Shown: positions 1 through 6,288 of the stretch, one piece after another
How the letters are laid out: every line of letters starts with the position of its first letter
Position numbering within the stretch: the first letter of the stretch is position 1
Origin: CAZJAH01 sp964544155
GTDB lineage: Bacteria; Bacteroidota; Ignavibacteria; Kapaibacteriales; UBA2268
Assembly (NCBI GenBank): GCA_964544155.1
Contig: CAZJAH010000047.1
Span: 1 to 19,920, forward strand
DNA: 19,920 nucleotides
Direction: 5' to 3'
The notes under the pieces: model-generated
What the model saw: only the letters and a program-made list of their open reading frames with translations
Databases searched by the model: none
Told to the model about the DNA's origin: nothing
Translations under genes and position numbers: made by a program

Positions 1-1222
1 CATTTGAAATCCGGATTTCTATGGGCACAATACCAGTAGAAAGGGGATATTTAAGCACATCATTGGGTTTTGGGTCTGCAACCGTTGTTATGGCTATGTC
101 ATCATCCAGTGCTATGTTGAATTCTCTTTTAAAGTTTTGAACTATTTCTTCACCTTCAAAAACCATTACAAGCTGGCCTTCAGAAACATAAGAGCCGGGT
201 ATTATATCAAATTTATCCGGGCCGTTTAGTGTGAAAACACCTGTGTTGGGATCTGTTCCCGATGGTGGATTTTCTAATAATTCAGCGGCAGGCCCTACAG
301 CGTGTGTGAACGCATATTCAATTGGGTCGCCAACCGGCTGCGGATCAGGGTCGATAAGGAACTCATTGCTGTTTCCTTCTTCTGTTGCCCTGTAAATAAC
401 ATTAAATTCGTTTCCTTTTTCATAAATTGAATATTTGATCTTTACAGGAATTTGATCTTCGGTTCTTTTAATTTTGATCCATGGCTTAATACCGATTTCA
501 TCACCCCTTGCAAAAATTATAGGTGCTTCTGGGTCATCAGGATCTAATGATGGAAAGGCGTCTGTTATAGACGGTACAGGCTGTCCGATTGTGAACCAGA
601 AGTCCAACATTTGGCCCCATGTACTACCCGTCACTGATGACTGGTCACAGCCAGATACAAATATTTCATTTGTAGCATCGGATGAAGCTACAATTCGCAT
701 TCTATAAGACGCGCCTGTTTCTGTTACTTCAGGTATTGTAAAGGTTTCGGTAAATTCATTTTCCTCTGTGTCTGTTAAGAGTATCTGCTCATCCGGTAAG
801 TCGAATTTACCATTTCTGTTAGCGTCTATATATATAGTAACATAAGATGTAATTTCCGATGTGCCTGGACATCCTGAGAATGCATATGGAAAACCCTCAA
901 TATCAATAGTATATGTTTCTCCTGAGGTTAAGACACCACGCCATTTCGGGTCTAAAACACCCATATCGCGGTATTCAATATTATCTTCACAAAGAGCATC
1001 ATCAATAGTATAATCGATAGTGCCTTCGTCATGAACCAAATTAATTTTGGAAAAGACTCCGTCGTATGTCCAATTTGTATTAACAGGCGGGTTACACACC
1101 TGTGGTGGTGGCGACATCTGCGCCATTGCCTGTGAAAATCCGAATACAAGTAAAAACAAGGCTGTCAGATAGCCAAGTTTGCCGGTATCCGTAAACCTCC
1201 CACTAAAGTGGCCGTTTCTCAT
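1..1222 (-). CDS. Secreted GEVED-domain protein, 3' end beyond window
   Basis: The minus strand is open without a stop from the ATG at 1220-1222 to the left edge (407 codons seen), so the gene continues outside. An AGGTG ribosome binding site lies a few bases before the ATG. Residues 1-34 form a signal peptide: a basic start, then the hydrophobic stretch LTALFLLVFGF, then an AMA cleavage site before Q35. Residues about 125-230 resemble a GEVED domain: a beta strand followed by the acidic turn DANRNGKFDLPDEQ, then an FTIPEV strand, a YRMRIVAS strand and a conserved W/F-rich end. GEVED domains are common in large extracellular adhesins and proteases of Bacteroidota. The rest, about 230-407, has Pro/Asp-rich linkers and beta-rich segments and I cannot name it. 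The product is probably exported and its function is unknown. A T9SS tail may exist in the unseen part. Confidence 0.75.
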   Translation of the reverse strand, partial: MRNGHFSGRFTDTGKLGYLTALFLLVFGFSQAMAQMSPPPQVCNPPVNTNWTYDGVFSKINLVHDEGTIDYTIDDALCEDNIEYRDMGVLDPKWRGVLTSGETYTIDIEGFPYAFSGCPGTSEITSYVTIYIDANRNGKFDLPDEQILLTDTEENEFTETFTIPEVTETGASYRMRIVASSDATNEIFVSGCDQSSVTGSTWGQMLDFWFTIGQPVPSITDAFPSLDPDDPEAPIIFARGDEIGIKPWIKIKRTEDQIPVKIKYSIYEKGNEFNVIYRATEEGNSNEFLIDPDPQPVGDPIEYAFTHAVGPAAELLENPPSGTDPNTGVFTLNGPDKFDIIPGSYVSEGQLVMVFEGEEIVQNFKREFNIALDDDIAITTVADPKPNDVLKYPLSTGIVPIEIRISN

Positions 1223-1303
1223 AGATCACCTTTTAAAAATAAATAAACAAAAATTTATCACTGCAAAAAAAAAGAATTTCCCTTATTCCTTATTCTATAA
1301 CAA

Positions 1304-1335
1304 CAAAAATACATTTTAGTTACATAATTAAACAA
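1304..1335 (-). promoter_or_regulatory. Candidate Bacteroidota-type promoter of the GEVED gene
   Basis: On the minus strand TATTTTTG (plus 1304-1311) matches the TAnnTTTG -7 element, with a TTG at plus 1333-1335 as a possible -33 element and a 21-base spacer, slightly longer than ideal. This would give a leader of about 75 nt before the ATG at 1222. The region 1223-1430 is very AT-rich and must also hold the promoter of the rightward gene at 1431, for which I see no clear TAnnTTTG match. Confidence 0.4.
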
Positions 1336-1430
1336 TAATTCTTGTTAATTTTATGTTAAATGCTTAATGCTAATTGGATTAAATTTATTATATTACGAAC
1401 TTAAATTTCTAATTACTTTATTAATTATCA

Positions 1431-2123
1431 ATGACAGCTGCAATTCTACAATCTAATTATGTACCCTGGAAAGGTTATTTTGATATTATAAATAAGTGTG
1501 ACAAATTTATATTTTATGACGAGACGCAGTATACTAAAAATGACTGGCGTAACCGTAATATAATCAAAACTAAAGACGGCTTAAAATGGATATCTGTTCC
1601 TGTTAAAACAAAAGGCAAAAAAAATCAGATGATAATGGAGGCTGAGATAAGCGATCCCGCCTGGAAAGAAACGCATTGGAAAACTATCTGTCATTCCTAT
1701 AGTAAAGCACCGTTTTATAAATTATATGAAAAAGAATTTGAAGAAATGTGGCTCAGTTGTGATGATATTTATCTGAGCAATATAAACTATCAGTTCATTA
1801 AAAAAATCTCTTATATTCTGGAAATCGACACAAAATTCTATTTCTCATCGGAATTTAAATATTCAGGAAATAAAAGTGAGAAGCTGCTCGACATTTGCCG
1901 TGAGGCCGGCGCCGACAGATACCTGACAGGCCCGAAGGCGAAAGATTATCTGGATGAAAGCATTTTTGAAAAAAACGGCATAGAAATTGAATATATGAAT
2001 TATGGCGGCTATCCCGAATATGAGCAGTTATATCCGCCTTTTAAACATGCTGTAAGCATAATTGACCTGCTGTTCAGCAAGGGCCCGGACGCGGAAAAAT
2101 ATATGAAATCTTTTAATGGATAA
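1431..2123 (+). CDS. WbqC-like family protein
   Basis: This 230-residue protein matches the WbqC-like family along its length. It starts with an ILQSNYVPWKGYFD segment (residues 5-18), then an FYDETQYTKNDWRNRN segment and a WISVPV strand, all family hallmarks. Members sit in O-antigen and capsule loci. Their exact reaction is not firmly known, and roles in amino-sugar modification have been suggested. There is no signal peptide or membrane segment, so it should be cytoplasmic. It is the first gene of a four-gene set and its end overlaps the glycosyltransferase start by 8 nt, implying coupled translation. No strong ribosome binding site precedes the ATG. The family call is firm, the function is not. 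Confidence 0.85.
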   Translation: MTAAILQSNYVPWKGYFDIINKCDKFIFYDETQYTKNDWRNRNIIKTKDGLKWISVPVKTKGKKNQMIMEAEISDPAWKETHWKTICHSYSKAPFYKLYEKEFEEMWLSCDDIYLSNINYQFIKKISYILEIDTKFYFSSEFKYSGNKSEKLLDICREAGADRYLTGPKAKDYLDESIFEKNGIEIEYMNYGGYPEYEQLYPPFKHAVSIIDLLFSKGPDAEKYMKSFNG

Positions 2124-3039
2124 AAAAATATCAGTCATAGTGCCGGTTTACGGCGGCGAAAATACTATTGAAAAGCTTGCCGCCAGGGTTTTTGATTTTT
2201 TTAATGAAAAAAATATTACCGGGGAGATTGTCTTTGTACATGATTGCGGTAAGGATAATTCCTGGGAAATTATTGAAAAAATTAAAAATGATAATCCTGA
2301 AAGAGTAACTGCTATACAGTTGACAAGGAATTTTGGGCAGCATAATGCCATTATCTGCGGATTCGGCCACGCTTCAGGTGAATTTTTTGTGACAATGGAC
2401 GAAGATCTCCAGCAGGACCCGTTTGATATTGATCTGCTGCTAAAAGAGCAGGCAAGGGGAGATTTTGATGTAGTTTACGGAAAATTCAGGGAATCAAATC
2501 ATAGTTTATTCAGGAAGCTTACTTCTTCCGCATTAAAAGCTTTATTAAGGGCAGGGCTTCCAGGATTGCACCGGGATTATTCACCCCTTCGTTTGATAAA
2601 ACGCGAAATCGCCCTGCTTACCCGCGATATGAATAATTCCTATACTTTTCTGGACGGCTACCTAACCTGGGTAACTAATAGCGTGTCATCCATTGAGGTA
2701 AGCCACAGCAGGAGGTTAGCGGGTAAAAGCTCATATAATCTTGCCAGATTGATCAATCATACACTTAATATATTTTTCACTTTTTCCGACCTGCCGATCA
2801 GGATATTGACTTATTTGTCGGTAATAATTTTTGCACTTTCGGGCTTGTATTCTTTAATTACGCTTATCAGGAAGTTCTTCCTGAATGACCTGATTGAAGG
2901 CTGGGCAAGCCTGATCATAGTAACCGGCTTCGGCACTGGGCTGATAATGCTGGGGCTTGGAATAACAGGGGAATACATCCATAGAATAAATTTAAAATCC
3001 ACAAAAAGGCCGAATTATATTGAAAGAAAAAATATCTGA
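2116..3039 (+). CDS. Family 2 glycosyltransferase with C-terminal membrane anchor
   Basis: This 307-residue GT-A enzyme opens with ISVIVPVYGGE (residues 5-15) and has the acidic metal/nucleotide-binding motif MDEDLQQDP (D95-E96-D97). A conserved GKSSYNLARL stretch at about 203-212 precedes two membrane helices at about 228-252 and 262-287. This architecture is that of the ArnC/GtrB/dolichol-phosphate-mannose-synthase-like group, which moves a sugar from a nucleotide donor onto a polyprenyl phosphate at the inner membrane. The length fits the family. The donor sugar cannot be read from the sequence. The neighbouring aminotransferase and acyltransferase suggest a 4-(acyl)amino-6-deoxy sugar. 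It overlaps the gene before it by 8 nt and the gene after it by 20 nt. Confidence 0.87.
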   Translation: MDKKISVIVPVYGGENTIEKLAARVFDFFNEKNITGEIVFVHDCGKDNSWEIIEKIKNDNPERVTAIQLTRNFGQHNAIICGFGHASGEFFVTMDEDLQQDPFDIDLLLKEQARGDFDVVYGKFRESNHSLFRKLTSSALKALLRAGLPGLHRDYSPLRLIKREIALLTRDMNNSYTFLDGYLTWVTNSVSSIEVSHSRRLAGKSSYNLARLINHTLNIFFTFSDLPIRILTYLSVIIFALSGLYSLITLIRKFFLNDLIEGWASLIIVTGFGTGLIMLGLGITGEYIHRINLKSTKRPNYIERKNI

Positions 3040-3688
3040 CATAATTATCTATGGAGCGGGAGATCTGGCTGCACTCATTACACACCTGGTTGAACGCGAA
3101 GGAATTATCAAAGTTGCTGCTTATATGGCTGACGATGAATTCGTGAATTCCGGGGAATTCAACGGCAGGCCTCTGCTTGAACTTAACGCGGCATTAAGAA
3201 AATATCCCCCGGGGGATTATAAAGCTCTGCTTTGTGTTGGTTATAAAAATATGCGTTTCAGAAAACTGATGTTTGATAAGCTAATATCTATGGGATATGA
3301 ACCAATTAATTTTATCAGCTCCAAAGCCATGACAGACGGCGATTTTATACAAGGAAGTAACAATATCATCTTTCCCGGTGCGCACATCGAGCATGATGTA
3401 ATTTTAGGCGATAATAATATTATCTGGTCGGACGCTCTAATTTGCCATGGTGCCAGAATAGCGAGCCATAATTTTCTGGCTGCCGGTACAATTTTAGGCG
3501 GATACAGCGAAATGGGAAGCTCCTGCTTCCTTGGGTTTAGAGCCACAGTCAGCCATAATAAAAAAATCGCCGATGAAACTTTGCTTGCTGCCTGTTCTTT
3601 CCTTAATTTGAATACTGAAGAAAGGTCGAAGTACGCCGGAGTGCCCGCCCTGAAGATTGGAACACATGATGGAATAACAATAGACTGA
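3020..3688 (+). CDS. NeuD-like sugar O/N-acyltransferase (TTG start)
   Basis: This 222-residue protein begins with a Rossmann-like IIIYGAGDLAALI (residues 8-20), as in the NeuD/PglD family. It then has a left-handed beta-helix of hexapeptide repeats (about 115-195), with phrases such as IIFPGAHIEHDVILGDNNII and AGTILGGY. H143 is the candidate catalytic base by comparison with PglD. It probably acetylates (or otherwise acylates) a sugar, likely the amino group made by the downstream WecE-type aminotransferase. The start is TTG at 3020, inside the end of the glycosyltransferase gene. It is preferred because the next in-frame ATG would remove the nucleotide-binding motif. The stop TGA lies inside the first copy of a 30-bp tandem repeat. 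Confidence 0.82.
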   Translation: MKEKISDIIIYGAGDLAALITHLVEREGIIKVAAYMADDEFVNSGEFNGRPLLELNAALRKYPPGDYKALLCVGYKNMRFRKLMFDKLISMGYEPINFISSKAMTDGDFIQGSNNIIFPGAHIEHDVILGDNNIIWSDALICHGARIASHNFLAAGTILGGYSEMGSSCFLGFRATVSHNKKIADETLLAACSFLNLNTEERSKYAGVPALKIGTHDGITID

Positions 3689-3740
3689 AATGAAAAACTT
3701 TAATCAGCCGTAGACTGAAATGATAAACTTTAATCAGCCG
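3681..3740 (+). repeat. 30-bp tandem duplication at the neuD/wecE junction
   Basis: 3681-3710 and 3711-3740 are identical at 29 of 30 positions (the difference is A3694 versus T3724). The first copy holds the stop of the acyltransferase gene plus an ATG followed six codons later by TAG (MKNFNQP). The second copy holds the ATG used by the aminotransferase (MINFNQP). It is a clear local duplication of a stop/start junction. Confidence 0.95.
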
Positions 3741-4847
3741 TTTATAATCGGCAGGGAGCTTGAATATATTCACGACGCCGTGGAAAGTCATAAAATTTCC
3801 GGCGACGGTAAATATACACAATTGTGCACAGGGCTTCTCCAAGAAATGTTGGGATCGAGGGTACTGCTTACCCATTCCTGTACCGCGGCCCTGGAGATGT
3901 CTGCCATGCTTCTTAATATTTCTCCCGGCGATGAAGTTATCATGCCATCATTCACCTTTGTTTCCACGGCAAATGCTTTTGCTGTAAGGGGAGCGAAGAT
4001 CAGATTCTGCGATATCAAGCCCGACACACTCAATATTGATGACAGGCTTATTCCGGCGCTGATCAATTCAAATACAAAGGCAATCGTGCCGGTGCATTAC
4101 GGCGGCATAAGCTGCGAAATGGATCAGATAAAAGCCCTTGCCGATTTAAATCAAATTGCGGTGGTCGAGGATGCAGCCCAGGCGCTTGGCGCCATGTACA
4201 ACAAGAAGCCTCTTGGCACCCTGGGCGCTTTAGGAAGCTTAAGCTTTCACGAAACTAAGAATGTTATCAGCGGGGAGGGAGGCGCCATTATCGTCAATGA
4301 CTATAAATACTATGAGCGCGCTGAGATAATACGCGAAAAAGGTACTAACAGAAGTAAGTTCTTCCGGGGCGAAGTTGATAAATATACCTGGGTGGATGAA
4401 GGGTCGTCTTATTTGCCGTCCGATATTATTGCCGCGTATTTATACGCTCAGTTGGAAAATATCGACAAGATCACATCAAAACGGAAAAAAATATTCCAAT
4501 ACTACCATGAAGGCCTCAAAAATGCTGAAGACAGCGGTAAGCTACGCAGGCCAATTATTCCTCAGCATACCGATCCCAACTATCATCTATATTATATCCT
4601 GCTGAATGATAGCGGCATACGGGATAAACTTATGTACTACCTCCGGGAAAAAAACATTTACTCTGTATTCCATTACCTGCCTCTGCACCAATCAGTTTAC
4701 GCGAAAAAACACGGCCTTTTCGAAGGCAGGCTTCCCGCGACTGAAAATATAAGCAGAAGGCTTTTAAGGCTTCCTTTCTTTTACGATCTGGACGAAAAGG
4801 CGCAGGAGAAAGTGATTTCAACGATATATTCCTTCTTTGAAAAATAA
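3720..4847 (+). CDS. wecE: dTDP-4-amino-4,6-dideoxyhexose transaminase (WecE/DegT family)
   Basis: This 375-residue PLP aminotransferase belongs to the DegT/DnrJ/EryC1/StrS family. The motif SFHETKN with K180 as the PLP Schiff-base lysine, followed by SGEGGA, is the WecE/RffA signature. E150-D151 (VVEDAAQ) should hold the PLP ring nitrogen. WecE converts dTDP-4-keto-6-deoxy-glucose to dTDP-4-amino-4,6-dideoxy-galactose with glutamate as donor. Length is normal for the family. Whether the product is the Fuc4N or the Qui4N isomer cannot be decided by eye. Together with the acyltransferase and glycosyltransferase upstream it suggests a dTDP-Fuc4NAc-like branch. The dTDP-glucose genes rmlA/rmlB are not in the window. 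Its start lies in the second copy of a 30-bp duplication. Confidence 0.85.
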   Translation: MINFNQPFIIGRELEYIHDAVESHKISGDGKYTQLCTGLLQEMLGSRVLLTHSCTAALEMSAMLLNISPGDEVIMPSFTFVSTANAFAVRGAKIRFCDIKPDTLNIDDRLIPALINSNTKAIVPVHYGGISCEMDQIKALADLNQIAVVEDAAQALGAMYNKKPLGTLGALGSLSFHETKNVISGEGGAIIVNDYKYYERAEIIREKGTNRSKFFRGEVDKYTWVDEGSSYLPSDIIAAYLYAQLENIDKITSKRKKIFQYYHEGLKNAEDSGKLRRPIIPQHTDPNYHLYYILLNDSGIRDKLMYYLREKNIYSVFHYLPLHQSVYAKKHGLFEGRLPATENISRRLLRLPFFYDLDEKAQEKVISTIYSFFEK

Positions 4848-4930
4848 TTAACCTTTTTCTCATAATTCCTATAACCCTTTACTGATAGCGGACTAAGCGC
4901 GATTATTAAGATTAGCTGAAACTAAATCGG

Positions 4931-4965
4931 GAAAAATTTCTCTAAAAAATTTTGCGGAGAAATTT
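4931..4965 (+). promoter_or_regulatory. Inverted repeat overlapping the rex promoter (possible operator)
   Basis: AAATTTCTC at 4934-4942 is matched by its exact reverse complement GAGAAATTT at 4957-4965, with a 14-base spacer. Flanking G/C bases extend the match imperfectly. The right arm covers part of the promoter spacer and the TTTG -33 element lies between the arms. It is a plausible binding site for a dimeric regulator, perhaps Rex itself. It does not match the well-known TTGTGAA-type Rex box. Confidence 0.4.
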
Positions 4966-4981
4966 CCTTTCATTATATTTG
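4951..4981 (+). promoter_or_regulatory. Bacteroidota-type promoter of rex
   Basis: TTTG at 4951-4954 and TATATTTG at 4974-4981 are separated by 19 bases. This is an excellent match to the primary-sigma consensus of Bacteroidota (TTTG, about 19 bases, TAnnTTTG). Transcription would start near 4988, giving a leader of about 40 nt before the rex ATG. In the rest of 4848-5030, apart from the inverted repeat listed separately, I see no terminator for the upstream sugar operon. Confidence 0.65.
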
Positions 4982-5030
4982 CAATAGATAATTTTTTACC
5001 GATATAAAAGTATCTATAGGCGTTACTAAA

Positions 5031-5684
5031 ATGAAAGAAGTTAAAGAAATAAACGACATTCCGGTAAGGACAGTAAAGAGGCTCTCGCGTTACCTGCATT
5101 ACCTCAGGTATCTGAAAGAAGAGAATGTGCGGAATATATCGAGCACATTCATCGGTAATGAGCTTGGCCTGGAAGCCACACAGGTAAAAAAAGACATCCA
5201 GTACACCGGTATTACAGGCCGGCCAAGAACCGGCTACGAAGTTGCACGCCTGATAGACGAAATCGAACTGGTGCTTAACTGGCAGGTTAAGAAAAAGGCA
5301 ATATTGGCAGGTGCCGGGCATCTTGGTTCGGCTATGCTGGGCTACGAAGCTTTTAACCGCTACGGCATAGATTTTCTCAGGGCATTCGATGTTGACGAAA
5401 AGAAGATCGGTAAAAAAATTCACGGCATTGAAGTTATGCATATAGATGAAATGTCAGATTTCATAAGAGAAAATGAAGTTAAGATAGGCGTGCTGACGGT
5501 ACCGGCCAAAAACGCTCAGGATACGGCAATGCTTATGATAGAAGGAGGCGCTAAAGCAATATGGAACTTCGTGCCCTACCAGCTCAAAGTGCCGGAAGGC
5601 ATTATAGTTGAGCATGCCCAGTTCTCGCAGAGCCTGGCTGTTTTAACCCAGAAGCTCTCGAAAATTGAAAGCAGAGAATTATAA
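5031..5684 (+). CDS. rex: Redox-sensing transcriptional repressor Rex
   Basis: The 217 residues have the normal Rex length and layout. An N-terminal winged helix-turn-helix at about 10-70 includes QVKKDIQYTG. A Rossmann NAD(H)-binding domain has GAGHLG at 94-99, the acidic turn AFDVD at 118-122 and the conserved IWNFVP at 177-182. Rex dimers bind operator DNA when NADH is low and release it when NADH/NAD+ rises. Typical targets are fermentation and hydrogenase genes. Here it heads the hydrogenase operon, so it most likely controls hydCBA and the sensor genes downstream, and probably itself. The ATG has no strong ribosome binding site, common in this lineage. The stop lies in the first unit of a 16-bp tandem repeat. 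Confidence 0.93.
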   Translation: MKEVKEINDIPVRTVKRLSRYLHYLRYLKEENVRNISSTFIGNELGLEATQVKKDIQYTGITGRPRTGYEVARLIDEIELVLNWQVKKKAILAGAGHLGSAMLGYEAFNRYGIDFLRAFDVDEKKIGKKIHGIEVMHIDEMSDFIRENEVKIGVLTVPAKNAQDTAMLMIEGGAKAIWNFVPYQLKVPEGIIVEHAQFSQSLAVLTQKLSKIESREL

Positions 5685-5715
5685 AAGCAGAGAATTATAA
5701 AAGCAGAGAAATATA
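5668..5715 (+). repeat. Three tandem 16-bp units at the end of rex
   Basis: The unit AAAGCAGAGAATTATA occurs at 5668-5683 and 5684-5699. A third copy with one change (T to A) is at 5700-5715. The first unit encodes the last residues of Rex and its stop. The other two add 32 bp to the rex-hydC gap. It looks like replication slippage. Confidence 0.93.
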
Positions 5716-5751
5716 ATAATTAACAAACGGGAAATGAATTAACAGTTAACT
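5716..5751 (+). promoter_or_regulatory. TTAAC-rich segment, possible Rex/other operator before hydC
   Basis: The AATTAACA octamer occurs at 5718-5725 and again at 5737-5744 (19 bases apart), followed by the palindrome AGTTAACT at 5744-5751. TTAACA resembles one half of a Rex box, but no full inverted TTGTTAA/TTAACAA pair is present. No TAnnTTTG promoter is visible in the gap. The assignment is weak. Confidence 0.25.
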
Positions 5752-5769
5752 ATTTAGGATGGAAAAGAG

Positions 5770-6288
5770 ATGGAAACGGTAAGGCAAGATGAACAGAAGG
5801 TCAGGAAATTCGACAAAGTATGCGAAATACTGGAACAGAACGACTACAATCCGGGCAAACTTATCCCGATATTGCAGGCGGTACAGAATGAATATAAGTA
5901 CCTGCCCGAAGAGATACTTACTTTTATATCTATATCATTGAGCGTGTCGCCGGCCAAGGTGTACGGTGTGGCTACATTTTTCTCCCATTTCGCGCTTAAA
6001 CCGAAAGGCAAGTATATTATTAAGGTATGCAACGGCACGGCATGCCACGTGAAAAACTCTATTCCCATAATCAATGAAATTAGAAAAAAACTTAGCTTAA
6101 ACGAAGAAAAAAATACAACAGACGACCTGCTCTTTACACTTGAGACAGTGTCCTGCCTTGGAGCCTGCGGTTTAGCTCCCGTGGTACTGGTTAATGAAGA
6201 CGTACACGGACAGGTAACCCCCAAGAAGATGATTAAAATAATTGACCAAATAATTAAATCGGAGGCTCTAAATGAAAAACTCAATTGA
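5770..6288 (+). CDS. hydC: NADH-dependent [FeFe] hydrogenase subunit C (NuoE-like)
   Basis: This 172-residue thioredoxin-like [2Fe-2S] protein belongs to the NuoE/HydC/HndA family. The four cluster ligands are visible as C87-x4-C92 (CNGTAC) and C129-x3-C133 (CLGAC). An N-terminal helical region (about 10-75) carries the PAKVYGVATFFSHF motif that packs against the flavin subunit. In trimeric hydrogenases it is the small subunit of the NADH-oxidising arm. It is followed at once by hydB, whose ATG lies 17 nt inside this gene with a GGAGG ribosome binding site at 6261-6265, so the two subunits should be translationally coupled. The length is close to Thermotoga HydC. Confidence 0.92.
   Translation: METVRQDEQKVRKFDKVCEILEQNDYNPGKLIPILQAVQNEYKYLPEEILTFISISLSVSPAKVYGVATFFSHFALKPKGKYIIKVCNGTACHVKNSIPIINEIRKKLSLNEEKNTTDDLLFTLETVSCLGACGLAPVVLVNEDVHGQVTPKKMIKIIDQIIKSEALNEKLN

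Noticed and set aside
474..707. Plus-strand open frame of 77 codons near the left edge
   Set aside because: It lies opposite the continuous secreted-protein gene, has no ribosome binding site and shows no recognisable domain.
3690..3713. Seven-codon ATG...TAG frame as a regulatory leader peptide
   Set aside because: It is fully explained by the 30-bp duplication of the true start. It is kept only as a possible side effect of the repeat.
5031..5684. Minus-strand frame of 182 codons at 4893-5441
   Set aside because: It is a shadow of the rex gene and its promoter region. The plus-strand protein has all Rex motifs.
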